From: Oscillospiraceae bacterium
Lineage (GTDB): Bacteria > Bacillota > Clostridia > Oscillospirales > Ruminococcaceae
Assembly: GCA_016303235.1 (NCBI GenBank)
Contig: JAEDMB010000001.1
Coordinates: 1-48,073, forward strand
DNA length: 48,073 nucleotides
Reading direction: 5' to 3'
Made by a program: the position numbers and the translations under genes. Below, piece by piece: positions 8,058 through 16,263 of the stretch. Every line of letters begins with the position of its first letter. Position 1 is the first letter of the stretch. The notes under the pieces were generated by a model, which worked only from the letters and a program-made list of their open reading frames with translations, made no database searches and had not been told where the DNA came from.

Positions 8058-8354
8058 ATGAAAAAGGCTTTAAGAATAATTTTTTTATATATTCTCACAA
8101 CCTCGCTTTTATACATGTTTGCGTTATGTTATTCAAATTCATATAACCGCATAAATGCCGAAAAGATAATTCCGGCAGAAATAGTTATAAACAACGGAAC
8201 GGCAACCGTAAGCGTTCTGCATGATGAATTTACAGTTAATTTCAGATTTCTTGAACCTGAAAGCAGATTCTATTATGTACTTTATTTTATTTCTCCCGAA
8301 AGTTTCCGCCTTGCTGAAGGAATTTTAATTCATACTGTAAGAAGAATTATCTGA
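8058..8354 (+). CDS. Small membrane-anchored protein of unknown function, downstream of spoIIP
   Basis: The 98 aa have an N-terminal hydrophobic helix (about residues 5-25, LRIIFLYILTTSLLYMFALCY) and a short extracytoplasmic beta-rich tail (AEIVINNGTATVSVLHDEFTVNFRF). The ATG sits one base after the spoIIP stop, and a GGAGG ribosome site lies inside the end of spoIIP, so it is a true cotranscribed gene. The 3' end overlaps the convergent hydrolase gene by 30 bases. I do not recognise the family. Position suggests an accessory role with SpoIIP, which is inference only. Confidence 0.7.
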   Translation: MKKALRIIFLYILTTSLLYMFALCYSNSYNRINAEKIIPAEIVINNGTATVSVLHDEFTVNFRFLEPESRFYYVLYFISPESFRLAEGILIHTVRRII

Positions 8355-8897
8355 ATATCCGAGATATTTCCTGTTGTGCCAGTCATTCAGTTCTCCTTTG
8401 TATATAAGCTGTGCATCGGAAAGGTGGCGGAAATCTTCCGGAGTATAAAGACATGGCTTTTTTTTCAGATTTATTCCTATTTCATTAAATATATGTGCAA
8501 CGAACTGCGAGCATAAAAAATGGGATTTTCTGTCCCATGATATATTGAAATATATTGCAAGAAGTCCTAATATATTATATGAATATTCATTACGGCATAT
8601 ATGAAAATTCCTTATAAGCTTTTCAAAATGTTTTTTCTGTTCATGTGAAACATGGAGCTGATATATTTCACAAGGAATATTGTTGAAAAGTCCGAGCGTT
8701 CCCTCTCCTATTATTTCTTCGTTGAAAGTTGCCGGAAGGGGAGTATATCTGTAAGTACGGCAGAAACTGTACATTTTGGAAAGTTCAATATCTCCGGCAA
8801 CAGATACATGATTATAGGGTTTTTTAGTAAAAAATTTTATCGCTTTTGCTACGTTAGTACCTGTCTGTGCAACTATTATGTAAATATTATCTTCCAA
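8325..8897 (-). CDS. YiiX/NlpC-P60-like permuted papain-fold hydrolase
   Basis: The 190 aa look like a permuted NlpC/P60-type cysteine hydrolase: an early His in KPYNHVSVAGD (about residue 30) and a late Cys in HFLCSQFVAHIFNEIG (about residue 128), the order seen in YiiX/YaeF-like proteins where His precedes Cys. There is no signal peptide, so it is probably cytoplasmic. The start is TTG with AGGAGG 8 bases upstream; no in-frame ATG is suitable. The substrate is unknown; members of the fold act on peptides, lipids or tRNA-like esters. It is convergent with the spoIIP operon and divergent from the tRNA. Confidence 0.7.
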   Translation of the reverse strand: MEDNIYIIVAQTGTNVAKAIKFFTKKPYNHVSVAGDIELSKMYSFCRTYRYTPLPATFNEEIIGEGTLGLFNNIPCEIYQLHVSHEQKKHFEKLIRNFHICRNEYSYNILGLLAIYFNISWDRKSHFLCSQFVAHIFNEIGINLKKKPCLYTPEDFRHLSDAQLIYKGELNDWHNRKYLGYSDNSSYSMN

Positions 8898-8954
8898 AAT
8901 TATTGCCTCCTGAAAATATTTTTTTGTTATTTAAAAATATTATATCATATATGC

Positions 8955-8983
8955 TTGAAATTTTCAAGAGGGTATGCTATAAT
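8955..8983 (+). promoter_or_regulatory. Promoter of tRNA-Arg
   Basis: TTGAAA (8955-8960), 17-base spacer, TATAAT (8978-8983), with a TGC just upstream of the -10. Start near 8990, about 10 bases before the tRNA. Confidence 0.85.
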
Positions 8984-8999
8984 AATATGTAGAAAAAAT

Positions 9000-9074
9000 G
9001 TGCCTGTAGCTCAGTGGATAGAGCAGTAGCCTCCGACGCTATGTGCGATGGTTCAATTCCATTCAGGCATACCA
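9000..9074 (+). tRNA. tRNA-Arg, anticodon CCG
   Basis: A full cloverleaf can be drawn by hand. Acceptor 9000-9006 pairs with 9064-9070 (one G-U at the end). D stem 9009-9012/9021-9024 encloses loop AGTGGATA. Anticodon stem 9026-9030/9038-9042 encloses loop CTCCGAC, anticodon CCG at 9033-9035. T stem 9047-9051/9059-9063 encloses loop TTCAATT. The variable loop is 4 bases, the discriminator is A9071, and CCA is encoded at 9072-9074. It decodes CGG, a rare codon in this low-GC genome. Confidence 0.96.
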
Positions 9075-9085
9075 TATTTTTTATT

Positions 9086-9113
9086 CGGGCGGAATGTTTC
9101 CGCCCGTTTTTTT
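9086..9113 (+). terminator. Intrinsic terminator of tRNA-Arg
   Basis: Perfect 9-bp GC-rich stem (CGGGCGGAA 9086-9094 with 9098-9106), 3-base loop, then seven T. There is no T-run on the minus side, so it acts only on the tRNA transcript. Confidence 0.95.
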
Positions 9114-9121
9114 GCAGTTTT

Positions 9122-10780
9122 CTAAATAAATTTTTTTATAATATCTTCTTTGTTTTCAATATGCGTATTTCTGATTTTTTCACGCAGAGGAAGAACCATT
9201 GACGGCGAAACAGAAAGTTCATCTGTGCCGATTGCAAGGAAAAATTCAGTAAGCTCCAAATCACTTCCCAGCTCTCCGCATATTCCTGCCCATATATTGT
9301 TTTTGTGTGCATTTTCAACGGCAGTTTTAATCATTCGCAGAATTGCCTTGTGATGTGTGTCGCAGAATTTTTCAAGTTCCGGATTCTGTCTGTCGAGTGC
9401 AAGCGTATACTGTATCAAATCATTTGTGCCTATACTGAAAAAATCGACTTCCTTTGCAAGAATATCGCTAATCATAACGGAGGCGGGGGTTTCAATCATT
9501 ATACCGGTTTCAATATCGGAACTGAACGGTATTCCGGAGCTTTTAAGCTCATTTTTTACTTCGCTTATGATTTTTTTAATCTGAAGAATTTCATCACAGG
9601 AAATAATCATAGGGAACATAATTCCGAGATTTCCGAATACTGATGCACGGTACAGGGCTCGGAGCTGTACCTTGAAAATATCCGGATTTGCAAGGCATAT
9701 TCTCACTGCACGAAAGCCGAGTGCCGGATTTTCTTCTTTTTTGAGCTTAAAATAATCAATCTGTTTGTCAGCACCTATATCAAGTGTTCTGACGATAACC
9801 TTTTTTCCTGCCATACATTCAAGAACCTTTTTATAGCAACGGAACTGTGTTTCTTCATCGGGGAAATCACTGCTTTCAAGATAAAGAAATTCACTGCGGA
9901 AAAGTCCGATTCCTCCGGCATCGTTTTCGAGTACAGAGCCGAGGTCATTAAGACCGCCTATATTTGCGTATATATTTATTTTCTGACCGTCAGGTGTAAT
10001 ATTTTCCTTGTCTTTCAGATTCTGCAGAAGTTTTCTTTTAAGAAGTTCATCATCACGTTTTTTCAGCATTTCCGATTTTGTTTTCTCATCGGGATTTATA
10101 TAGACAGTTCCGGAAAAGCCGTCTGCAATAGCCTCCATACCATCAAACTCCTCCGAAAGCTCCGAACCTGTTCCGATAACTGCTGGAATATTCATAGTTC
10201 TTGCAAGTATTGCCGTATGCGAATTTGCTGAACCTTCGGCAGTACAGAATCCTGCAATTTCTGATTTATTCATCTGAACTGTTTCAGACGGCACAAGGTC
10301 AACGGCAAAAATAATTGAATTTTTTTCCGTAATATCAGTATTTTCCGGTTTATTCATAAGGTTTTTAATAAGCCTTGCGGAAATATCCTTTATATCCGCT
10401 GAACGTTCACGCATATATTCATTATCCATAGCCGAAAACATTTCCGTAAAGTTATCGCAGGTAACTGATACGGCATATTCAGCATTTAAATTCTGTGAGC
10501 GTATGATATTTTCAACAGATTCCAGATAATCCGAATCATCAAGCATCATCTGATGTATTTCAAAAATCTGTGCATTTGCTTTTCCTACTTCTTTCAACGC
10601 CTTTTCGTAGAGATTTTTCAGTTCAGAAATTGTAATTTCCCTTGCTTTTCTGAATCTTTCTGTTTCTTTTTCGGGATTTTCAACGTGAATACGCTTTATA
10701 AGCATATTTTCACGCTTATGGAATTTTACTCTGCCTATTGCAATTCCTCCCGAAACGCCTTTTCCGTGAAGTATCTTCAT
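9122..10780 (-). CDS. ptsI: PTS enzyme I (phosphoenolpyruvate-protein phosphotransferase)
   Basis: First step of the sugar phosphotransferase system: takes phosphate from PEP and passes it to HPr. The 552 aa are in canonical order: N-terminal HPr-binding/swivel region, phosphohistidine motif NSHTAILART (His188), then the PEP-binding barrel with FRSEFLY, GFRAVRICL, the EPSIGTNDLIQYTLALDR-like segment (SIGTNDLIQY), and GICGELGS containing the catalytic Cys (about residue 501). It is slightly shorter than the usual 570 aa. RBS AAAGGAG lies upstream. No ptsH or EII gene is nearby, so HPr is encoded elsewhere. It diverges from the NADAR gene. Confidence 0.95.
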   Translation of the reverse strand: MKILHGKGVSGGIAIGRVKFHKRENMLIKRIHVENPEKETERFRKAREITISELKNLYEKALKEVGKANAQIFEIHQMMLDDSDYLESVENIIRSQNLNAEYAVSVTCDNFTEMFSAMDNEYMRERSADIKDISARLIKNLMNKPENTDITEKNSIIFAVDLVPSETVQMNKSEIAGFCTAEGSANSHTAILARTMNIPAVIGTGSELSEEFDGMEAIADGFSGTVYINPDEKTKSEMLKKRDDELLKRKLLQNLKDKENITPDGQKINIYANIGGLNDLGSVLENDAGGIGLFRSEFLYLESSDFPDEETQFRCYKKVLECMAGKKVIVRTLDIGADKQIDYFKLKKEENPALGFRAVRICLANPDIFKVQLRALYRASVFGNLGIMFPMIISCDEILQIKKIISEVKNELKSSGIPFSSDIETGIMIETPASVMISDILAKEVDFFSIGTNDLIQYTLALDRQNPELEKFCDTHHKAILRMIKTAVENAHKNNIWAGICGELGSDLELTEFFLAIGTDELSVSPSMVLPLREKIRNTHIENKEDIIKKFI

Positions 10781-10864
10781 TAATATTCACACTCCTTTTA
10801 TTTTATTTATATTATATACATTGTCTTCCCGAATATTTAAAATAAAAAAATTTCAGAACTGTTA

Positions 10865-10893
10865 TTGACATTCTGATTTGATTATGTTAAAAT
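10865..10893 (+). promoter_or_regulatory. Promoter of the NADAR gene
   Basis: Perfect -35 TTGACA (10865-10870), 17-base spacer, TAAAAT (10888-10893). It leads to a short leader with the AAAGGAG ribosome site at 10908-10914. Confidence 0.8.
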
Positions 10894-10925
10894 AAAGAAA
10901 AACACATAAAGGAGTGCTGTTGAAA

Positions 10926-11417
10926 ATGCAGAAAATTATATGTTTTCACAATCCTAAAGAAATTAACGGATTCCTCAGCAACTGGTATCCAAGCAGATTC
11001 AAAGATGAAAACGGAATATTTTATACATCTATGGAACAGTATATGATGTATCAGAAAGCCATTCTTTTCGGAGATAAGAAAACTGCTGAAAAAATTCTCA
11101 GCATAGATGATGTCGGAAAAATCAAAGCTCTCGGCAGACAGGTTTCAGATTTCAATGAAAAAATATGGTCTGAAAATAAATTCAATATAGTTTATAACGG
11201 TGTTTATATGAAATTCAGTCAGAATCCGGAACTTAAAGCAAAACTTCTTTCCTATGAAAGAGACTGTATTTTTGCGGAATGTGCAGTGTATGATAAAATC
11301 TGGGGAATAGGTCTTTCAATGCATAACCCCGACAGATTTAACAAATCGTGCTGGCTTGGTGAAAATCTTCTCGGAAAAGCTATAACAGAAGTCAGGGATA
11401 ATCTGATTGAAAAGTAA
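10926..11417 (+). CDS. NADAR family protein (YbiA-like, DUF1768)
   Basis: The NADAR fold is known for N-glycosidase action on riboflavin-pathway intermediates (YbiA/RibX) and, in some lineages, for removing ADP-ribose from nucleic acid as a partner of DarT-type toxins. Visible family motifs: FLSNWYPS near the N-terminus, SMEQYMMYQKA (conserved Glu), GRQVSDFNEKIW, AECAVYDKIWGIGLS and WLGENLLGKAITEVRD. The ATG at 10926 gives 163 aa and is preferred to the in-frame GTG at 10914, which overlaps the RBS. It is monocistronic, with its own promoter and terminator, and no toxin-like gene is adjacent. A housekeeping repair role is more likely than an antitoxin role. Confidence 0.9.
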   Translation: MQKIICFHNPKEINGFLSNWYPSRFKDENGIFYTSMEQYMMYQKAILFGDKKTAEKILSIDDVGKIKALGRQVSDFNEKIWSENKFNIVYNGVYMKFSQNPELKAKLLSYERDCIFAECAVYDKIWGIGLSMHNPDRFNKSCWLGENLLGKAITEVRDNLIEK

Positions 11418-11430
11418 ATTCTAAAGCAGT

Positions 11431-11463
11431 CGGGCGACCATTGGTCGCCCGTTATTTATATTT
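11431..11463 (+). terminator. Terminator of the NADAR gene
   Basis: Stem CGGGCGACC (11431-11439) with GGTCGCCCG (11443-11451), loop ATT, followed by an A/T-rich but interrupted T-tract. Confidence 0.75.
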
Positions 11464-11478
11464 TACGTAAAAAATTCG

Positions 11479-11535
11479 ATTTAACATAAATTTTCGATAA
11501 CAATGGTTTTGAATTTAACATATCAGCAGTATACT
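11479..11535 (+). promoter_or_regulatory. pst promoter region with candidate Pho box
   Basis: The 10-mer ATTTAACATA occurs exactly at 11479-11488 and 11513-11522, 34 bases apart (about three turns). A weaker copy of the AACA element lies between them (11497-11502). TTAACA-like direct repeats are the known PhoP recognition element in Bacillus. A -10 TATACT lies at 11530-11535 with only a poor -35 (TTTTGA), as expected for an activated promoter. Assignment to the PhoP encoded downstream is inference. Confidence 0.5.
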
Positions 11536-11568
11536 TAAACTAAAGAAAAACAAAGGAGTTAATTATCT

Positions 11569-12387
11569 ATGAAAAAAATGATTTGTTACGCATCAGCATT
11601 AATAATGTGCCTTTCAGTTTTTGCAGGCTGTGGAAATTCTGAAAGCAGTTCCGGAGGAACAGTTTCAACAGACGGTTCAACATCTATGGAAAAGGTAATC
11701 GGAGCTTTGGGTGAAGATTTTCAGGCAAAAAATGCCGGAACATCTTTTACATACAATCCGACAGGTTCAGGCTCGGGAATTACAGCCGTATCGGAGGGAA
11801 GATGTGACATAGGTCTTTCAAGCAGAAAGCTTAAAGATGACGAAAAAGCAAAGGGACTTACTGAAACAGTTCTCGCCTATGACGGAATTGCAGTTATAGT
11901 CAATCCTGCAAACAATGTCGATGATTTAAGCCTTGAGGAAATTTCAAAAATCTACAAGGGTGAAATCACTAACTGGAGCGAACTCGGAGGAAGTGACCTT
12001 GATATTGTCCTTATAGGACGTGAGGCAGGAAGCGGTACAAGAGACGGCTTTGAAACCGTAACAGGTACAGAAGATTTATGCAAATACCGTCAGGAGCTTA
12101 CTTCTACCGGAGATGTTATTACAACTGTCGGCAGTAATGAAAATGCAATCGGATATGCCTCTTTGGCATCAGTCAAGGATACTGTCAAGGCAGTTTCAGT
12201 TGACGGAGTTTTTCCGACAGAGGAAACCGTTAAAGATGGCAGTTATGCTGTTCAGAGACCTTTTGTCCTTGTTACAAAATCAGACAAACAGCTTTCCGAT
12301 ACGGCACAGAAATTCTTTGACTATGTTCTTTCAGACGATGCAAAGAGTATCATTTACAGTGCAGGTGTAGTTCCTGCAAAGGACTGA
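11569..12387 (+). CDS. pstS: Phosphate ABC transporter substrate-binding lipoprotein PstS
   Basis: Captures inorganic phosphate outside the cell for the PstCAB importer. It has a lipoprotein signal peptide with the lipobox ending in FAGC (Cys21), so it is membrane tethered. The mature part has the PBP fold with the phosphate-binding signatures STDGSTSMEKVIGAL, PTGSGSGITA and REAGSGTRDGF. At 272 aa it is typical for the short Firmicute PstS. RBS AAAGGAG is well placed. First gene of pstSCAB-phoU-phoPR; pstC starts 5 bases after its stop. Likely induced by phosphate limitation through the repeats upstream. Confidence 0.97.
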   Translation: MKKMICYASALIMCLSVFAGCGNSESSSGGTVSTDGSTSMEKVIGALGEDFQAKNAGTSFTYNPTGSGSGITAVSEGRCDIGLSSRKLKDDEKAKGLTETVLAYDGIAVIVNPANNVDDLSLEEISKIYKGEITNWSELGGSDLDIVLIGREAGSGTRDGFETVTGTEDLCKYRQELTSTGDVITTVGSNENAIGYASLASVKDTVKAVSVDGVFPTEETVKDGSYAVQRPFVLVTKSDKQLSDTAQKFFDYVLSDDAKSIIYSAGVVPAKD

Positions 12388-12392
12388 TTGAT

Positions 12393-13262
12393 ATGAAAAA
12401 TAAAAGTAAAGTTTTTGAAGATATTATACACGGCATATTTTTAATACTTGGTCTTATTACAGTAGGCTGTGTGCTTCTTATAACCGTATACCTTATTGTT
12501 GCAGGTATTCCGGCAATACGTGAAATAGGACTTTTCAAGTTCCTTTTCGGAAAGACATGGGCATCAACGGCAAGTACTCCGTCATATGGAATACTTCCGT
12601 TTATAATGACAAGTATTTACGGTACAGCAGGAGCAATTCTTCTCGGCGTTCCGGTCGGATTTTTTACAGCGGTATATCTTGCAAAGATTGCCCCTCTGAA
12701 AGTAAAAAGAGCTGTTGAAACGGCAGTTAAACTGCTTGCGGGAATACCGTCTGTTGTATATGGTCTTGTCGGAATGCTTGTACTTGTGCCGTTTGTAAAG
12801 AAATTATTTAATCTTTCTGACGGAGCAAGCCTGTTTGCAGCAATTATAGTTCTTGCAGTAATGATTCTTCCGTCAATCATATCAGTATCAATGACGGCTC
12901 TTGAATCAGTTCCGAAAGAATATGAGGACGCATCTCTTGCACTCGGAGCAACTCCGATAGAAACATATTTCAGAGTATCAGTTCCGGCAGCAAAAAGCGG
13001 TATTGCAGCAGCTGTTGTACTCGGAGTAGGCAGAGCTATCGGCGAAGCTATGGCTGTTATGATGGTTTCGGGAAACGTTCCGAATATGCCGTCACTTTTT
13101 CAGAGTGTCCGTTTTCTTACGACAGCAGTCGCAAGCGAAATGTCATATTCATCGGGATTGCAGAGACAGGCACTCTTTTCAATAGCACTTGTACTGTTTC
13201 TGTTCATAATGCTTATAAATGTGGCTCTTAACTTCTTTCTGAAGCGTGACAAGGAGAAATGA
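12393..13262 (+). CDS. pstC: Phosphate ABC transporter permease PstC
   Basis: One of the two membrane permeases of the Pst importer. The 289 aa have about six transmembrane segments. A long first helix (GIFLILGLITVGCVLLITVYLIVAG) is followed by the conserved KFLFGKTWAST and SYGILPFIMTSIYGT regions. The EAA loop (EYEDASLALGATPIETYFRVSVPAAKSGI) contacts PstB. It sits between pstS and pstA in the normal order; pstA starts at its very end with the RBS inside this gene. Confidence 0.96.
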   Translation: MKNKSKVFEDIIHGIFLILGLITVGCVLLITVYLIVAGIPAIREIGLFKFLFGKTWASTASTPSYGILPFIMTSIYGTAGAILLGVPVGFFTAVYLAKIAPLKVKRAVETAVKLLAGIPSVVYGLVGMLVLVPFVKKLFNLSDGASLFAAIIVLAVMILPSIISVSMTALESVPKEYEDASLALGATPIETYFRVSVPAAKSGIAAAVVLGVGRAIGEAMAVMMVSGNVPNMPSLFQSVRFLTTAVASEMSYSSGLQRQALFSIALVLFLFIMLINVALNFFLKRDKEK

Positions 13263-13264
13263 TT

Positions 13265-14182
13265 ATGGAAAATGTAAAAACAATTTCGCTCACAAGAGAG
13301 AATACAAAAGTATCTTCGGGACGCAAGACATATATATGTATTATGAAAATCCTTATGGCATTATCGGTTACTTTTACATGTGCAATAACAATTTTCATAA
13401 TAGGATACGTTTTATTTAAGGGAATACCTAATATTTCGTGGGAACTTCTTTCAACTTCACCGAGTTATCTTTCCGGAAAAATAGGAATACTTCCTGATAT
13501 TATGAATACGCTTTATATTCTTCTTGCCTCTCTTTTAATTGTGCTTCCTCTTGGAGTCGGTTCAGCGGTATATCTTACAGAATACGCAAAGAATAAAAAG
13601 CTTGTGGGAATTATTGAATATGCATCGGAAACGCTTTCGGGTATTCCGTCAATAATATACGGACTTGTCGGAATGTTATTCTTCTGTCAGTTTCTGGGAT
13701 TTCAGACATCACTGCTTGCCGGTGCATTAACGCTTGTAATTATGAATCTTCCTACAATTATGAGAACTACTCAGGAAAGCCTGAAAACAGTTCCGCAGAG
13801 TTACCGTGAAGGAGCTTTCGGACTCGGTGCAGGAAAGTGGAGAGTAATCAGAACTGTTGTACTTCCGAACTGCGTTGACGGTGTAATAACAGGCTGTATT
13901 CTTTCAGTAGGCAGAATACTCGGTGAATCAGCTGCACTTCTCTTTACAGCAGGCTTTGCACACACCTTAAACGGATTAATCAGTATTCAGAACGGAGTTA
14001 TTACAAGCGGACTTTCAAGTTCAGGTTCAACTCTTACAGTAGCCCTCTATGTATATGCAAAGGAACAGGGTGAATTTGAAGTTGCATTTGCAATATCAGC
14101 AATTCTTATGATTCTTACAATGATAATAAATCTTTCAGCAGATGCTGTCGGAAGATATTTCAATAAAAGGAGAAGCTCATGA
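13265..14182 (+). CDS. pstA: Phosphate ABC transporter permease PstA
   Basis: Second membrane permease of the Pst importer. The 305 aa have six predicted transmembrane helices and the EAA-type loop SYREGAFGLGAGKWRVIRTVVLPNCVDGV. GILPDIMNTLYILLASLLIVLPLGVG matches the conserved first permease segment. The ATG at 13265 is chosen over 13259 because AAGGAG (13251-13256) is 8 bases from the former and only 2 from the latter. Its end overlaps the start of pstB by 4 bases (ATGA), indicating translational coupling. Confidence 0.96.
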   Translation: MENVKTISLTRENTKVSSGRKTYICIMKILMALSVTFTCAITIFIIGYVLFKGIPNISWELLSTSPSYLSGKIGILPDIMNTLYILLASLLIVLPLGVGSAVYLTEYAKNKKLVGIIEYASETLSGIPSIIYGLVGMLFFCQFLGFQTSLLAGALTLVIMNLPTIMRTTQESLKTVPQSYREGAFGLGAGKWRVIRTVVLPNCVDGVITGCILSVGRILGESAALLFTAGFAHTLNGLISIQNGVITSGLSSSGSTLTVALYVYAKEQGEFEVAFAISAILMILTMIINLSADAVGRYFNKRRSS

Positions 14183-14934
14183 GTGATATTATAACAGTTA
14201 AAGATATGTGTCTCTGGTACGGAAAAACACAGGCACTCAAAAATATCAACATAAATATCGAGGAAAACAGCATAACGGCTCTGATAGGCCCTTCAGGTTG
14301 CGGAAAGTCAACATTTCTTAAAACTCTTAACCGAATGAATGACCTTGTACCCGATGTAAAAATTACAGGCGATATAAGATATAACGGAAAGGATATATTT
14401 TCACCCGATACCGATGTAAATGAATTAAGGCGTGAAATAGGAATGGTATTTCAGAAACCCAATCCCTTTCCTATGAGTATATATGACAATATTGCATACG
14501 GCCCCCGTACTCACGGTATACGTTCAAAGGCTAAGCTCGATGAAATTGTTGAACGTTCCCTCAGAAATGCAGCAATCTGGGACGAAGTCAAGGACAGACT
14601 GAAAAAATCTGCTCTCGGAATGTCGGGCGGTCAGCAACAGCGACTCTGTATCGCAAGAGCTTTGGCAGTAGAACCGAAAATTCTCCTTATGGACGAACCG
14701 ACTTCCGCCCTTGACCCTATTTCAACTTCCAAAATAGAAGACCTTGCAATTGAACTGAAAAAGGAGTATACTATTATTATAGTTACTCACAATATGCAAC
14801 AGGCTGTCAGAATTTCTGACAATACAGCATTTTTCCTTCTCGGAGATTTAATCGAATACGGCAATACTGAAGAAATGTTCAGTCAGCCGAAAAATAAGAA
14901 AACTGAAGATTATATTACAGGAAGGTTTGGTTAA
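14179..14934 (+). CDS. pstB: Phosphate ABC transporter ATPase PstB
   Basis: ATPase that powers phosphate import. The 251 aa have all ABC motifs: Walker A GPSGCGKST, the Q-loop in MVFQKPNPFPMSIYDNI (a PstB-specific stretch), signature MSGGQQQRLCIARALA, Walker B ILLMDEPTSALDP, and the switch His in IIVTHNMQQ. Length and the NPFP motif make the PstB call secure. Overlaps pstA by 4 bases and runs straight into phoU, whose RBS lies inside the pstB 3' end. Confidence 0.98.
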   Translation: MSDIITVKDMCLWYGKTQALKNININIEENSITALIGPSGCGKSTFLKTLNRMNDLVPDVKITGDIRYNGKDIFSPDTDVNELRREIGMVFQKPNPFPMSIYDNIAYGPRTHGIRSKAKLDEIVERSLRNAAIWDEVKDRLKKSALGMSGGQQQRLCIARALAVEPKILLMDEPTSALDPISTSKIEDLAIELKKEYTIIIVTHNMQQAVRISDNTAFFLLGDLIEYGNTEEMFSQPKNKKTEDYITGRFG

Positions 14935-14935
14935 T

Positions 14936-15580
14936 ATGAGAAACAGATTTGACAGCCAGCTTGATTTGCTTAATCAGAAAATGATTGAAATGGGTTCTAT
15001 GTGCGAGGAAATAATTGCACTTACGGCAAAGGCTCTTAAAACAGGTGACGAAAAACTTGCAAAAAAAGTACCCCTCCTTGAAAATGATATTGACCATATG
15101 GAAAGGGATATTGAATCGCTTTGTTTAAGACTTCTTTTACAGCAACAGCCTGTTGCAAGGGATTTGCGTCAGATTTCGGGAGCTTTGAAAATGATTACCG
15201 ATATGGAACGTATAGGAGACCAGTCGGAGGATATTTCGGAATTTATAAAATATCTCGGTGACAAGGCAAAAGATGACTGTCAGTATATCTATCTTATGGC
15301 AGAATCAGCTATAAAAATGGTTTCCGACAGTGTCGAGGCATACGTTAAAAAGGATATAGCTCTTGCAAAATCAGCAATTGAATACGATGATGTAATTGAT
15401 GATTATTTTATCAAGACAAAGAAAACAATCATAAATCTGATAGAACAGAAATCAAATGACGGTGAGTATCTTCTTGACCTGCTTATGGTTGCAAAATATT
15501 TTGAGCGTATCGGCGACCACGCTGTAAATATTGCGGAATGGGTGGAATTTTCCGTTGCCGGTGTGCATAAAGGAGATTAG
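14936..15580 (+). CDS. phoU: Phosphate signalling regulator PhoU
   Basis: Links Pst transport activity to the PhoR kinase, keeping the Pho response off when phosphate is plentiful. The 214 aa are all helical, made of two PhoU repeats, each with the ligand helix pattern (DIDHMERDIESLCLRLL in repeat 1; ...FERIGDHAVNIAEWVEF in repeat 2; also MERIGDQSEDISEF). The ATG at 14936 is preferred to the TTG at 14927 because AGGAAGG (14919-14925) is properly spaced only from the ATG. Sits between pstB and phoP in the operon. Confidence 0.96.
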   Translation: MRNRFDSQLDLLNQKMIEMGSMCEEIIALTAKALKTGDEKLAKKVPLLENDIDHMERDIESLCLRLLLQQQPVARDLRQISGALKMITDMERIGDQSEDISEFIKYLGDKAKDDCQYIYLMAESAIKMVSDSVEAYVKKDIALAKSAIEYDDVIDDYFIKTKKTIINLIEQKSNDGEYLLDLLMVAKYFERIGDHAVNIAEWVEFSVAGVHKGD

Positions 15581-15585
15581 CCAAT

Positions 15586-16263
15586 ATGATTTGGTGCATT
15601 GAAGATGATAAAAACATTCGTGATATTGAAATTTATACTCTTAAATCAACCGGCTTTGAAGCTGTCGGATTTTCAAACGGCAGGGATTTCTTCAAAGCCC
15701 TTGAAACTCACATTCCGGAGCTGATTATACTTGATATTATGCTCCCCGATATGGACGGAGTCGAAATTCTTAAAAGACTCAAGCAAAATTCAAAGTCAAG
15801 TGACATTCCTGTCATTATGGCAACAGCAAAGGGTATGGAATACGATAAAATCCAGAGCCTTGACCTCGGTGCGGACGATTACCTTGTAAAGCCCTTTGGT
15901 ATGATGGAAATGGTTTCACGCATAAAAGCCGTATTGAGAAGATGTCATACTGCAAAGGAAAATTCCATTCTTAAATACGGAACACTTTCCGTTGATTTGG
16001 AACAGCATGTTGTAACTCTTGACGGTGAACGTGTTATGCTGACATACAAGGAATTTGAACTTCTCCGCCTTTTTCTGACTAATATCGGAACGGTATTCAC
16101 AAGAGATACACTTTTCAGCCAGATATGGGGAGAGGAATATATCGGGGAATCAAGAACTATTGATGTTCATATCCGTATGCTCCGCCATAAAATAGGAAAA
16201 TACGGCGAAAAAATTGAAACTGTCCGCAATGTGGGCTACCGTATGGAGGCTTTTGAACAATGA
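15586..16263 (+). CDS. phoP: Phosphate response regulator PhoP/PhoB (OmpR family)
   Basis: DNA-binding output of the phosphate two-component system. The receiver domain (about 1-120) has the acidic pocket (CIEDDKN), phosphoacceptor Asp50 in LIILDIMLPDMDG, and the Lys of DDYLVKPFG. The OmpR-type winged helix follows (about 128-225), with the recognition-helix region SRTIDVHIRMLRHKIG and GVGYRME-like end (NVGYRMEAF). Its stop overlaps the phoR start by 4 bases (ATGA). OmpR-family proteins bind tandem direct repeats of about 11 bp; candidate repeats exist upstream of pstS and at 25769-25809. Confidence 0.95.
   Translation: MIWCIEDDKNIRDIEIYTLKSTGFEAVGFSNGRDFFKALETHIPELIILDIMLPDMDGVEILKRLKQNSKSSDIPVIMATAKGMEYDKIQSLDLGADDYLVKPFGMMEMVSRIKAVLRRCHTAKENSILKYGTLSVDLEQHVVTLDGERVMLTYKEFELLRLFLTNIGTVFTRDTLFSQIWGEEYIGESRTIDVHIRMLRHKIGKYGEKIETVRNVGYRMEAFEQ

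Noticed and set aside
9000..9113. tRNA-Arg as an integration site for a mobile element
   Set aside because: No integrase, no repeated tRNA 3' end was noticed nearby, and flanking genes are ordinary chromosomal genes.
10926..11417. NADAR as half of a toxin-antitoxin module
   Set aside because: Both neighbours are accounted for (ptsI and pstS) and the gene has its own promoter and terminator; no toxin is adjacent.
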